From: Agapanthus africanus
Lineage: Eukaryota; Streptophyta; Magnoliopsida; Asparagales; Amaryllidaceae
Reading direction: 5' to 3'
DNA length: 64,000 nucleotides
Assembly: GCA_030015575.1 (NCBI GenBank)
Contig: JASDDO010000016.1
Coordinates: 179,612,815-179,676,814 of the forward strand
The position numbers and the translations under genes are program-made. Each line of letters opens with the position of its first letter. Position 1 is the stretch's first letter. Below the pieces are notes generated by a model that was not told where the DNA came from, ran no database searches, and saw only the letters and a list, made by a program, of their open reading frames with translations. Positions 34,187-47,372 of the stretch are shown one piece after another.

Positions 34187-36185
34187 AAGCTAGAGTTTTA
34201 GGCGAAGTCTGAGCGTAGTTTAAAGTCCGATCGAACTCCGACACACCCGAGTATACTCTTCTCTGGAAATTTTCAAAAATGTGATTTTTTATGAATTAAA
34301 AATGCTCAGAAAATTAAGCAGGAAAAACTAAGAATTACTGTGAAGTACGACCCACTAATTCGCTCAAATGACCGCGGAACCGCCGCCAAACCAAAGGTTT
34401 GGCGGCGGTTCCGCTGCCAAAATTGTGAATTAGTCCCTGGAACTTCATATATTTATTTTTAGGTCCTTTATTGTCATTTTTTTCTGGGAATTTTTTAATT
34501 CCACTCAAGTGTTGAGTTTTCTAGGGTTATATTGGGGACTCGTTGATTCAATCGGATAATTTAACTTTGTTTAGTTTGTCCGGGTAATATTTAGAAACTG
34601 TTAAAAAGGTCGAACGGATATCAATAACTCACTTTTTCCCCTGTCGGAATTTGTTTCAAAAGTTGGATTTTTTCTCGAGTTTAAGAACGTTCTAAGTCGT
34701 GCAAGTAACGTGGTGGACCCTCTAGAAGACAACAAAGCTTAACTCGATTATGTGACCGTCTTGAACTGCCTCTAAACCTTAGGGTTTGGGGCAGTACGAC
34801 ATGCCACATGTGGGGCGTTGGCTTGACCCTTCTACGGCTGGACCATTGGTACTGTGGCATGTGATGGATGTTTTTAAACTGATTTCAAGTAGTTGAGATA
34901 TATTGGGGAAATTTTGGGTGTTTGATTATTCGATCGGAAAGTTTAACATTGTCTATTTATCTGGAATGTGATACAATATTTGGAATCCACAGGTAGTTAT
35001 GAGATAACTAATTTGAATGTTATAAACATAGCACTTCAGTCTCAGATGATCGGTTGCCAAAGAATTTTGATGTGATCAAAAGTCCGTCGCAATCACGTAG
35101 CGTACGCGGATACTCGCCGGGTAAACTTAACAGACAGCCACGCCCCATAGCCCCGACCAAGTGACTGTAGGAGAACCCCGTCGCCAAAAGCATCCGTTCG
35201 GGTGCTCGCGGCAGCGGTGTTCCGCCTTAGTGCACTTCGTCGACGGCATCCGGGGGTGCGGCCGTCTACTAAAGTTTGCGAAGAGCATTCGATCAGGATG
35301 TCGGGAATCTTGTTGAATTGCCCGACTTGATATTGAAAAGATTTTTCGATAATGAGACTAAAATGCGGGGTTTATAATTGTTAGGCATGTGATGTCTAAG
35401 GAATTCATTTGGTTAGGCATGCGATGTCTAAGAAGGTTGCGGATTCCAACTGTTGTAGTTTTACACTTTCTTTTCTGTGACCGTAAGCGTAGTATGTGGT
35501 GTATCACCGGCTTCGTTGCTATACATCAACGACAATCGGGATACGCATACTTGCTTACGTTGATGATATGAGATATTATGTGTTGCTGTGATATGTTATA
35601 TTGGATCGTCGCATTTTGAATAGCCGGGGGTTTTATGTGAGATGAGAGTTTTTCTTTTTCATTCATGTAAAATTCATTTGTATGTAATATTCTTTTATTG
35701 GGGCACTTTCGGGCTGAGGATGATGTCACCGTTGTATATTATTTACTTTTCCGCATTAGGTAGACCCAAGGCGGGGAGCACAAGTAACCGGGTTCTAGGG
35801 TCCAGTGGGAGACCATCTCGAGGAGTCGAGACCGGATCTCCTAACCCTAGAATTGGCAGTGTTGCTTGCCGCTGTCGTAGGGGTCTAGGGATGTGGGTTT
35901 GGCTATTCATCGCGACCGTGGAATCCGTGTTTTATACAGGCTCGTAATAAAACACGGACGTCCTAGTATATCCAATATTTCATATATGTTTCTTCTGCTG
36001 CAATGTTCTGTGATGAGATCATATTACAGCCTGAGACGAATGTTTATATTATATATATGAGATATATGTTATATTGCAGATTTCGTTTCAAAAGAGATGC
36101 TTGTGAAGCATAATAAAATGGGACTTCATTAATGAGATTAATGAAACTAAAAGAAACCTAAGATGTTGTAGAAACTTGTTTAAAA
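34187..36185 (+). other. Leader of element D, first part
   Basis: Matches the element 1 leader. It holds the GC-rich hairpin and the GNG palindromes, then ends at the TAAAA duplication (36181-36185) made by the insertion of C. It has no gene; short frames such as 35642-35947 have stops or shifts in some copies. Confidence 0.75.
34374..34414 (+). other. PBS-proximal perfect hairpin, element D
   Basis: Arms GCGGAACCGCCGCCAAACC and its exact reverse complement (19 bp, 34374-34392 and 34396-34414) around the loop AAA. This is the strongest inverted repeat in the window. Confidence 0.85.
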
Positions 36186-38354
36186 TGTAGGGTTGCTAGG
36201 CACGCGCACAAGGGTCTACGAGGCATCAACCATGCCCGAATAAAAATTTAGCCGTGCCGAACAACCCGAATACGGAACTTTAAACTAGAGATTAGGCGAA
36301 AAACAACATGCTAAACAATTTAACACTAAGTGAGAGGGATCACAACCTTTGTAGATCCGGTCCTTCACTTCATATGCTCCGTGTTGTGGTCCCTTCGCTG
36401 CGATCATCGGGTTCCGGGCTCTCGAGAGGTTCCACGAAGAGAATGACGCAACCTTTGCTTCCGATCTTCGATACTACGATGATCTACCTCGAAGTTTCTT
36501 TAACACAAGCTAACACTCATGAAATGATGTGAACACCCTCATCTAAATGGCAAGTGAAGATGAGGATGATGAAGTAGGAATTTTGCTCTATTTAATTATA
36601 TTTTTCTCACATTTTTTCATCACCTTTGGAAAAACAAGTAAGCTTTTCCATGGAAGAATCAAGGAGGAAGAAGATGATAAATCATTTTGTGATGAATAGA
36701 AAAAGGTTATCATAATTATTTATGCAACCATGGTTCACTTAACCATTGTAGAGAGTTTACTAGGGTTAGGGTTTGGGTTGGGTTAAGTGTGACTCATGGA
36801 TAAAGATCAACACAAATATCTTTATCATGACAAAGTAAAAGCTTCTAGAATCAACTAGAAGGTTTAACCCTAATCCAAACCCTAATCATGTTTAAACTCC
36901 TCTAATCATGTTGCATTAATAATTATAATATGTTACAATATTATATATCACATATACAATATTTATTGTAACAAAATAAAATAATACAATTAACATATAT
37001 CGCATATATATCAATGTATTACCCGAGTGAGAAAAAGAATCTTTTAGTGAGCAAATATTAGTTAATGCAATTTAATATATCACATATATTATTATACATT
37101 AAATTATCGAATCAACACTTGATCCGACAATCCGGCTATATCGCATATCACCGGCTAATATTCATCCGTACCGATTCATCGAATCAACACTTGATCCGAT
37201 GACCCGGCTGATATCAAATATCGCGAGAATACAATACGATATCACATACCGCATTATCCTCGGTCCCGCACGTATCACATATGTGCTCCTACTCCGTTTT
37301 GCCTGAGTCAAGAAACCTCTGTGTAGGACTCTAAAGAATCGTCAATACGCCGGCAGTAGGTGATGATCATATCAAACACCCACAAGCTGCAAGCGGTCAG
37401 CTAAACGTAACAGCTACCCAGGTATTGAGCGCTCAGAAGATCAACAAGCAAGCCTGTACATTCTCCTGTGGATCCAAACAGTAACACTCCCGTACAGTCC
37501 GGTCTCGTCGTCTGATATGTCGCATATCTCGCCTAGGGGTGGTAAACGTCAGACCCCAGTAGCTCGATAAGTCGTGTCGATATGAGGTCTATAACAGTTC
37601 GAGAAACTACTGATAACACTTACCAGTAAATCTCAGCAACCCTGGCCAGGGATTTCCGGTTATAGCCAATCGAACACAGCACAACATCAACTCCCTATAC
37701 CGGGAGAGACGAATCCCCTCCTATCGCTCATTGCCTCCATATGATTCGGGACTGTACCCAAAAGCCACCTTTTTGCACGCCCTCTTGGACGTGGTATGAT
37801 GGAAATCAAAGCACAGTGGGAATCACACAAGACTCTATGACGATCTCGGGTCAACAGACTACTATGTACCAGTGTCACCGGAGAACTGCCATCTGACGTA
37901 TGGTATAATACCATCTGGGAGTTCTCGGCGAGTCCGTCCAGTGTACCCAGTCTCCACTGAGCACCCGTACACCATCCTTGATGTCAAACACCGATGGATA
38001 TGGGATCATCCATCGCCCATCATATGGGTCAAGATGCGTATACGCTAGTCTACACTGGTGCATCGATGCCCTGTCTTGATACACCCATGACTAGGAACAG
38101 TTATAGGATGTACTCGTCGACTACCGTGGCCCCACTAGTATGATCTCATCATAGTCCCAGTAGTCGAGTACATATCCTAAGGGCTTTATCAACACGTAAT
38201 ATAGAGACAATCAGAGTACATGTTAAGATAAAGTACAACCAGATAGCATACTATCATGTCGAGCAAGAAAGTCCTCCTTATATATGTCCTAGCATCCACT
38301 ACAATATACATCGTATGTACAGCAATGGCCTCTAGGGCACACATATAACTAACA
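36186..38354 (-). repeat. 3' LTR of element C
   Basis: Length 2169 bp, plus-strand start TGTAGGGTTGC, end TAACTAACA. Same length as the other LTR. Confidence 0.95.
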
Positions 38355-38373
38355 ATCTCCCACTTGCACTAGG
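38355..38373 (-). promoter_or_regulatory. Polypurine tract of element C
   Basis: ATCTCCCACTTGCACTAGG on the plus strand, next to the 3' LTR. Confidence 0.85.
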
Positions 38374-38399
38374 GCCATCTGTTGTGGTATCGCATACCC

Positions 38400-41151
38400 A
38401 ACAATTAGCTGCGGTTGAAGTATCTCATACTCAACCATCCCATAATAGTCTCTATTGGGAAAAAGGCCTTTGTGAGTGGATCCGCGCTGTTGTCCTCTGT
38501 GTCTACTCTCCTAACCTCGATCTCCCTGGAGATCAACCATCTCCATGATCAGGTGATACTGCCTAAGAATTATATCTGGATTTCTGATGGGACGGAAGTT
38601 CCTTGGCTGAAGCCACAACTCCATTGTCACACAATGGTAGGAACGAAGTTCATCTTATGAACTTATATATATCCAGATTGCCTCTTTGGTAGCATCATTG
38701 GAAACGATGTATCTTGCCTTTAATCGTCTAGTATGTCACGGTATCTAGCTTGGAACTCTTCCAACATACCGTCCCTCTACTGAGGGTGTAGACAATGCCT
38801 GTGACTGACATTCAGTCATCCTTATCACCCTGGAACCTTTCCAGTGATTCTCCCCAGGATCGATTGATACCATCTCACTACAACTAGTGAGTATCCTAAC
38901 ATCCAATTAGATCTATCTCATAGATCCAAAACCTAGGATTTAGGAGGTATCACCTTGATCCTATATGGAGAAACCTTGTGATAAGCGGAGATTGACCGAG
39001 CGTAGCATAGGAAACACCTTCCCTATCAAGAGTATGTCATCCACGTACTCTACGAGGATCACCACCATACTCCCTACTACCTTTTTGTATATACAAGGTT
39101 CATCTACCATTTTGATGAAGTCAAACTCTTTGACTACCATATCAAAACAGATGTTCCAACTCCGCGATGCCTGTTTTATCATATAAAACATCTTGCACAC
39201 GTTTCCGCTGCTCCCACTGTCTACGAAGCCCTCTGGCTGTGTACTTATAGACGCTCTCTTCTAAACATCATTTAGAAAAGCAGTCATGACACCCAACCAC
39301 CAGATATCGTAGTCATGGTATGTAGCCGTGGCAAGTAGGATCTGGATGGACTTAAGCATGGCTTTGAAAGTCTCAACTTTTCCATGCACACCAAGTAATC
39401 TTCTCAAGATATACTCGCTCCTGATGGGGATTTAACCCTTCAGATAAAGCAACCAAAGTCCATACTTTGTTGGTGTATAAGGATTCCATCTCAGATCGAT
39501 AAGCATCCAGCCATTCTTACAGAGTCGCACTCCTGATGGCCAGTACGAAACTAGTTGGGTCATCATCTCATGATGCAATCCTCGCTCCCACTGTCATAGA
39601 GAAACCAAAGTATCTCTCAGGTGGGTGAGGAACCCTACTAGATCGGCGGAGAGGCTGAGGTTCGTTGGAAACTATTGAATCCATCGGTTCTACCAAATTA
39701 TCAGCTGCAGTTTGTATAGCTGGAACCCTTCCAGTTCTATATAACAGAACTTGCCTCGAGCTTGTCCGAATTTTGCTTTTAGACATAGGCCGGACAACCT
39801 CAAATCTTAACCAACTTAAGATATGGGCTCTTCCCTTTCCATATCACATATGAAGCGGTAGGCAACTGATTTGATTTGAACCCTATTCAATAGGTATGCA
39901 ACGTCTCAAGTGCATAACTCCCTAAAGGAAATAGGCAACTCAGTAGTACTCATCATAGAGCACACCATATCACATAGGGTGCTATTGCTCTGCCCCGATA
40001 CACCGACGTGCTGTGGTGTATACGGAGGAGTAATGCTGAGAGAGAATCTTATTCTCCTTTAGAACAGTCCAGGAATTCCGTGCTCAAGTATTCTCCTCCT
40101 TGATCACATCAAAGGACATAATACTTTTACCCGTATTTTCGGTTCTCTACTTCTAACTTATATTCTGTGAATATCTCAAAAGGTTCGGACTTGTGTTTCA
40201 ACAGGAACATATGTCTGAATCTTGAGAGATTATCAGAGAATGCAATGAAGTACAAAGAACTGATCTTGGCATTTGTAGACAGGGGACTTTCATACATCAG
40301 CATGTATCAATCCCAAGAGTTCACTAACTCTTTCTCTGTTTTCAACAAACAGAGCTGTGGTCATCTTATCTTTGTGACATGACCGGCAAGTTTCACAAGA
40401 TGTAAATTCAAACTAATTTAAATATGCATCTATATGTAACTTCAGCCAGTCGGGTCGCATTGATATGACCTAGTCTACAATGCCTCAAGAAGGATTCGTT
40501 CATTTCTGAACTCTTCCTCTTGTGTGTGTTCTGTATACTAAGAACTGTAGTTTGATTTAGAACGTCAATGCTTTTAGATAACGTGCCTGAACCGATCAAC
40601 TCTTGATATAGGAAATGTTCAAAACATTTTCCAACAATACAAAATTATATCCTTTCTTTACTAATAAAGAGACTGATATGATTTTGTATATCAGGTTCGG
40701 TATCTAATAACATTTGTTCAGAATCAATGTATTCAGGTAATACAGAGTGACAGTGACCAACAGACTTGGCTGCAACACTTGCACCGTTTTCTGTCTCATG
40801 AAACTTATCACCCGTTCTCAGTTCTTTACCTATCTGTAGCCCATGTAACAGATTACATATACGGGATCCTGATCCGGTATCACATACCCAGGACGTAAAG
40901 GATACTGAGAAACAGTTCTGTGTAATGAACACACCCGAAGATGATGCATCAACATGCACTTTCTTCGTTTGGGCGGCACGGGAAATCTGGTATTCCCCAA
41001 TTTCCTGCTCTGTCCTATAACAATTATAAGTTAGAGCGGGACCAACGTTCCCCAGCTCAGTATAACAAGCGGGTTCGGTCAATATATCCGTTTTATTATC
41101 TTGATTAAGGCGTGATATAGTCGCTATCTGGAGAGAGAGAGAAGAAAACAC
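38400..41151 (-). pseudogene. Broken gag-less pol remnant, element C
   Basis: The longest frame, 40645-41151 (168 codons), runs through the damaged zinc-knuckle region into protease; here the codon before DTGSGS is TGT (Cys) where elements 1 and D have TGA. Integrase continues as HCRLGHINATRL (40408-40599) and core pieces on other frames; RT survives as 38961-39200 with YVDDILLIGK. The capsid region is absent, and about 135 bp downstream of integrase that D retains is missing (near 39750). It cannot encode a complete polyprotein. Confidence 0.85.
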
Positions 41152-41561
41152 TCAGCGTATGCTCTTGCAAGATTAGATTGGTTATCTAATATATCTAATC
41201 AGGATGTCTCCCACTGTTTTAATCAAATCTTCCTTCAAACCCTAAAAGGAAAGATTAGCCGGGATTAATTACATGCTACAAGTTCGCCAATCTTTCAGCC
41301 AGGCCAGTGTCGGTACTTTGAGGGAGGTCCCCCGTGCTTTCGCACGAACCTAATTAATGTAAACCTCGTTTTCCCAGGGGCGTAACCCCGTTAACACCTT
41401 TCTAGACACCTACTTGATTGGCTAATTGTAATGTGTAAAACTCTCCCAGGAGTAACTCTTACTCGCAGCGGGTATCGGGATCCAACTATCTTATAGAAGG
41501 TATGCAATCTCATTGCAAATTTCAACACTTGAAATTCCCAATAATATTTTACCCCTAGCAG

Positions 41562-41767
41562 CTATATGACCTTAACATAGTCAACAAATCATAAGTGCTA
41601 GTCAAGTTCAACCCGTCATTTCCCGATTGAATTAAATCCACCCGCACGACCCTTAACATAGTCAACAAAGTCGCACGACTACCCTAATCCAATCGCATCA
41701 TATGCTTATACAGATAAGCACTAATCAGCTACCGCACACTACGCCTTAACATAGTCAACAAACGTAG
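41562..41767 (-). other. Triple hairpin array of element C
   Basis: Hairpins at 41562-41595, 41643-41677 and 41739-41767, all with CTTAACATAGTCAACAA at the apex. In the sense strand the middle stem CGTGCGAC pairs with GTCGTGCG using two G-U pairs that become mismatches on the other strand, which supports structure in the sense RNA. Confidence 0.75.
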
Positions 41768-43936
41768 CACGATTACTAACTAGTACTTATCTGAAATGAC
41801 GGAGGGCTACGACGGGTTTTTCAGAAACCCCTTTGCGTAATGAACTTGATATCGTTGTAGAATCGAGTGAATTTAAATGGAATGCTTTTGAGGCTTTTCT
41901 AGTTTTGCTAAAGGGGTCACTCCCGGTGAAGGGATCGTCGGCCCTTTCCTCATCGAATAAGGTGCAGGATATATCATATATACCGCTGTGCAAAGCAGAA
42001 ACTATAGAAGCAATCAAAAGACAAACCGAGTTTGTAGCATCTGCCAGTTATTGCTAAAGGAGTCACTCCCGGTGAAGGGATCTCGGTCCTTTCCTTATCG
42101 AATAAGGTGTTGGATGTTCTACAAGGAACACCGCTATGCAAAGCAAGAACTGTAGCTACCAGTTTTTATAAACAAGTTTCTACAACATCTTAGGTTTCTT
42201 TTATTTCATTAATCTCATTAATGAAGTCCCATTTTAATTATGCTTCACAAGCATCACTTTTGAAACGAAATCTGCAATATAACATATATCTCATATATAT
42301 AATATATAAACATTCGTCTCAGGCAGTAATATGATCTCATCACAGAACATTGCAGCAGAATAACATATATGAAATATTGGATATACTAGGACGTCCGTGT
42401 TTTCAATACGAGCCAGTATAAAACACGGATTCCACGGTCGCGATGAATAGCCAAACCCACATCCCTAGACCCCTACGAGAGCGGCAAGCAACACAGCCAA
42501 TTCTAGGGTTAGGAGACCCGGTCTCGACTCCTCGAGATGGTCTCCCACTGGACCCTAGAACCCGGTTACTTGTGCTCCCCGCCTTGGGTCTACCTAATGC
42601 GGAAAAGTAAATAATATACAACGGTGACATCTTCCGCTACCTGGAAGTGCCCCAATAAAAGAATATTACATACAAATGAATTTTACATGAATGAAAAAGA
42701 AAAAACTCTCATCTCACATAAAACCCCCGGCTATTCAAACGCGACGATCCAATATAACATATCACAGCAACACATAATATCTCATATCATCAACGTAAGC
42801 AAGTATGCGTATCCCGATTGTCGTTGATGTATAGCAAAGAAGCCGGCGATACACCACATACTATGCTTACGGTCACAGAAAAGAAAGTGTAAAACTACAA
42901 CAGTTGGAATCCGCAATCTCCTTAGACATCGCATGCCTAACCATATGAATTCCTTAGACATCGCATGCCTAACAATTATAAACCCCGCATTTTAGTCTCA
43001 TTATCGAAAACTCTTTTCAATATCAAGTCGGGTAATTCAACAAGATTCCCGACGTCCTGATCGAATGCTCGTCGCAAACTTTAGTAGACGGCCGCACCCC
43101 CGATACCGTCGACGAAGTGTACCAAGGCGGAACACCGCTACCGGGAGCACCCGAACGGATGCTTTCGGCGACGGGGTTCTCCTACAGTCACTTGGTCGGG
43201 GCTATGGGGCGTAGCTGTCTATTAAGTTTACCCTGCGAGTATCCGCGTACACTACGTGATTGCGACGGACTTTTGATCACATCAAAATTCCGTAGCAACC
43301 GATCAACTGAGACTAAACTGCTATGTTTATAACATTCATTTTAGTTATCTCATAACTACTTGTGAATTCCAATTATTGTATCACATTCCAAATAAATAGA
43401 AAAAATTAAACTTTCCGATCGAATCATCAAGCACCCAAGATTTCCCCAACATATTTCAACACTTGAAAACAGTTTAAAAACATCCATTACATGCCACAGT
43501 ACCAATGATCCAGCCATAGAAGGGTCAAGCCAACGCCTCACATGTGGCACGCCGTACTGCCCCAAACCCTAAGGTTCAAAGGGCAGTTCAAGACGGTCAC
43601 ATAATCGAGTTAAGGTTTGTTGTCTTCTAGAGGGTCCACCGAGTTACTTGCATGACTTAGAACATTCTTAAACAGTAGAAAAAATCCAACTTTTGAAAAA
43701 TTTTCCGACAGGGGAAAAAGTGAGTTATTGATATCCGTTCGAACTTTTTAACAGTTTCTATAAGATATCCGGAAAGCCACATAGACAAAATCTAATACTC
43801 CGATCGAAACATCGAATCCCCAAAACAACTCCAGAAAACTCAACTGTAGAATAAAAATTAAAACATTCCAGAGAACTCAGCACTGTGTAATTGGAATTAC
43901 TGTGCCAAATAGGAGGGGTGACGTCATCAAGTGGCC

Positions 43937-43977
43937 GCGGAACAGCCGCAGAAGCCAGGCTTCTGCCGCTGTTCCGC
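43937..43977 (-). other. PBS-proximal GC-rich hairpin, element C
   Basis: GCGGAACAGCCGCAGAAGCC (43937-43956) pairs with 43958-43977 with one mismatch in 20. The inner arm (AGAAGCC/GGCTTCT) differs completely from D (CCAAACC/GGTTTGG). Confidence 0.8.
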
Positions 43978-44175
43978 CGCACTTTTGACGAATTACCCCC
44001 TCGAATTTCACAGTAATTCTAATTAGACCCTGCTGAATTTTTTAGAAACTTTTAATTGACAAAAATCCAAATTTTCAGAAAATTTCCAGAGAGCATTTTG
44101 GAGTTTTGGGTTTCGGGTTTTCCGGGTTCGATCGGACTTTAAACTTCGTCTAGACTTCGCCTAAAGCTCTAGCTT

Positions 44176-44189
44176 GGCTCTGATACCAC
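44176..44189 (-). promoter_or_regulatory. Primer-binding site of element C
   Basis: GGCTCTGATACCAC beside the LTR at 44190. Confidence 0.9.
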
Positions 44190-46358
44190 TATAGGGTTGC
44201 TAGGCACGCGCACAAGGGTCTACGAGGCATCAACCATGCCCGAATAAAAATTTAGCCGTGCCGAACAACCCGAATACAGAACTTTAAACTAGAGATTAGG
44301 CGAAAAACAACATGCTAAACAATTTAACACTAAGTGAGAGGGATCACAACCTTTGTAGATCCGGTCCTTCACTTCATATGCTCCGTGTTGTGGTCCCTTC
44401 GCTGCGATCATCGGGTTCCGGGCTCTCGAGAGGTTCCACGAAGAGAATGACGCAACCTTTGCTTCCGATCTTCGATACTACGATGATCTACCTCGAAGTT
44501 TCTTTAACACAAGCTAACACTCATGAAATGATGTGAACACCCTCATCTAAATGGCAAGTGAAGATGAGGATGATGAAGTAGGAATTTTTCTCTATTTAAT
44601 TATATTTTTCTCACATTTTTTCATCACCTTTGGAAAAACAAGTAAGCTTTTCCATGGAAGAATCAAGGAGGAAGAAGATGATAAATCATTTTGTGATGAA
44701 TAGAAAAAGGTTATCATAATTATTTATGCAACCATGGTTCACTTAACCATTGTAGAGAGTTTACTAGGGTTAGGGTTTGGGTTGGGTTAAGTGTGACTCA
44801 TGGATAAAGATCAACACAAATATCTTTATCATGACAAAGTAAAAGCTTCTAGAATCAACTAGAAGGTTTAACCCTAATCCAAACCCTAATCATGTTTAAA
44901 CTCCTCTAATCATGTTGCATTAATAATTATAATATGTTACAATATTATATATCACATATACAATATTTATTGTAACAAAATAAAATAATACAATTAACAT
45001 ATATCGCATATATATCAATGTATTACCCGAGTGAGAAAAAGAATCTTTTAGTGAGCAAATATTAGTTAATGCAATTTAATATATCACATATATTATTATA
45101 CATTAAATTATCGAATCAACACTTGATCCGACAATCCGGCTATATCGCATATCACCGGCTAATATTCATCCGTACCGATTCATCGAATCAACACTTGATC
45201 CGATGACCCGGCTGATATCAAATATCTCGAGAATACAATACGATATCACATACCGCATTATCCTCGGTCCCGCACGTATCACATATGTGCTCCTACTCCA
45301 TTTTTCCTAAGTCAAGAAACCTCTGTGTAGGACTCTAAAGAATCGTCAATACGCCGGCAGTAGGTGATGATCATATCAAACACCCACAAGCTGCAAGCGG
45401 TCAGCTAAACGTAACAGCTACCCAGGTATTGAGCGCTCAGAAGATCAACAAGCAAGCCTGTACATTCTCCTGTGGATCCAAACAGTAACACTCCCGTACA
45501 GTCCGGTCTCGTCGTCTGATATGTCGCATATCTCGCCTAGGGGTGGTAAACGTCAGACCCCAGTAGCTCGATAAGTCGTGTCGATATGAGGTCTATAACA
45601 GTTCGAGAAACTACTGATAACACTTACCAGTAAATCTCAGCAACCCTGGCCAGGGATTTCCGGTTATAGCCAATCGAACACAGCACAACATCAACTCCCT
45701 ATACCGGGAGAGACGAATCCCCTCCTATCGCTCATTGCCTCCATATGATTCGGGACTGTACCCAAAAGCCACCTTTTTGCACACCCTCTTGGACGTGGTA
45801 TGATGGAAATCAAAGCACAGTGGGAATCACACAAGACTCTATGACGATCTCGGGTCAACAGACTACTCTGTACCAGTGTCACCGGAGAACTGCCATCTGA
45901 CGTATGGTATAATACCATCTGGGAGTTCTTGGCGAGTCCGTCCAGTGTACCCAGTCTCCACTGAGCACCCGTACACCATCCTTGATGTCAAACACCGATG
46001 GATATGGGATCATCCATCGCCCATCATATGGGTCAAGATGCGTATACGCTAGTCTACACTGGTGCATCGATGCCCTGTCTCGATACACCCACGACTAGGA
46101 ACAGTTATAGGATGTACTCGTCGACTACCGTGGCCCCACTAGTATGATCTCATCATAGTCCCAGTAGTCGAGTACATATCCTAAGGGCTTTATCAACACG
46201 TAATATAGAGACAATCAGAGTACATGTTAAGATAAAGTACAACCAGATAGCATACTATCATGTCGAGCAAGAAAGTCCTCCTTATATATGTCCTAGCATC
46301 CACTACAATATACATCGTATGTACAGCAATGGCCTCTAGGGCACACATATAACTAACA
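44190..46358 (-). repeat. 5' LTR of element C
   Basis: Length 2169 bp. The terminal base pair of the TG/CA end is mutated (TATAGGG in place of TGTAGGG). Otherwise nearly identical to 36186-38354. Confidence 0.95.
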
Positions 46359-47372
46359 TAAAAACTGGTAGCTCTAGTTCTTGCTTTGCATAGCGGTGTT
46401 CCTTGTAGAACATCCAGCACCTTATTCGATAAGGAAAGAGCCGAGATCCCTTCACCGAGAGTGACCTCTTTAGTGAAACTAGCAGATGCTACAAACTCAG
46501 TTTGTCTTTTGATTGCTTCTATAGTTCTTGCTTTGCATAGTGGTATATATGATATACCCTGCACTTTATTCGATGAGGAAAGGGCCGACGAACCCTTCAC
46601 CGGGAGTGACCCCTTTAGCAAAACTAGAAAAGCCTTAAAAAACACTCCATTTAAAATCACTCGATTCTACAACGATATAAAGTTCATTGTGCAAAATGTT
46701 TTCTTAAAAACCTGTCGTAGCCCTCCGTCATTTCAGATATGTAGTATTTAGTATTCGTGCTGCGTTTGTTGACTCAGTCAAGGCGTAGTGTGCGGTAGCT
46801 GATTAGTGCTTATCTGCAAAGCATATGATGCGATTGGATTAGGGTAGTCGTACGGCCTTGTTGACTCAGTCAAGGGTCGTGCAGGTGGGTTTGATTCAAT
46901 CGAGAAATGACGGGTTGAACTTTACTTGCGGTCTATGGTTTTGACTCAGTCAAGGTCATAGATCGCTTGGGACAAAATATTATTGGGAATTTCAAGTGTT
47001 GAAATTTGCAATGAGATTGCATACCTTCTATGAGATAGTTGGATCCCGATACCCGCTGCGAGTAAGAGTTACTCCTGGGAGAGTTTTACACATTACAATT
47101 AGCCGATCAAGTAGGTGTCTAGAAAGGTGTTAACGGGGTTACGCCCTTGGGAAAACGAGGTTTACTTTAATTAGGTCCGTGCGAAAGCACGGGGAACCTC
47201 CCTCAAAGTACCGACACTGGCCTGGCTGAAAGATTGGCGAAGTAGTAGGGTGTAATTAATCCCGGCTAGTCTTTCCTTTTAGGGTTTGAAGGAAGATTTG
47301 ATAAAAACAGTGGGAGACATCCTGATTAGATATATTAGATAATCAATCTAATATTGCAAGAGCATACGCTGA
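46359..47372 (+). other. Leader of element D, second part
   Basis: Resumes at TAAAAACTGG after C. It holds the tandem repeat (about 46364-46630, second unit with hairpin GGTATATATGATATACC), the triple array (46760-46966) and the GAAA hairpin (47173-47198). No gene. Confidence 0.75.
46760..46966 (+). other. Triple hairpin array of element D
   Basis: Hairpins at 46760-46788, 46850-46882 and 46928-46966, all with the apex TTGACTCAGTCAA. Stems: CTGCG/CGTAG, GTACGGCC/GGGTCGTGC and GCGGTCTATG/CATAGATCGC (10 pairs, one G-U). Confidence 0.8.

Larger units (their letters stand above)
41152..44175 (-). other. Leader of element C
   Basis: Same order as element 1: GAAA hairpin (41325-41350), triple array (41562-41767), tandem repeat (about 41880-42170), GNG palindromes, GC-rich hairpin (43937-43977). 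No gene is credible. Confidence 0.75.
36186..46358 (-). mobile_element. F1 element C: complete, recent, non-autonomous copia insertion
   Basis: A 10,173-bp element with two 2169-bp LTRs, primer site, leader, defective pol and polypurine tract, inserted into D's leader. The duplication TAAAA flanks it (36181-36185 and 46359-46363), and uninterrupted copies read TTTAAAAACTGG across the site. About a dozen differences separate the two LTRs by eye (around 0.6%), which indicates recent movement despite the absence of a working gag-pol. Confidence 0.95.
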
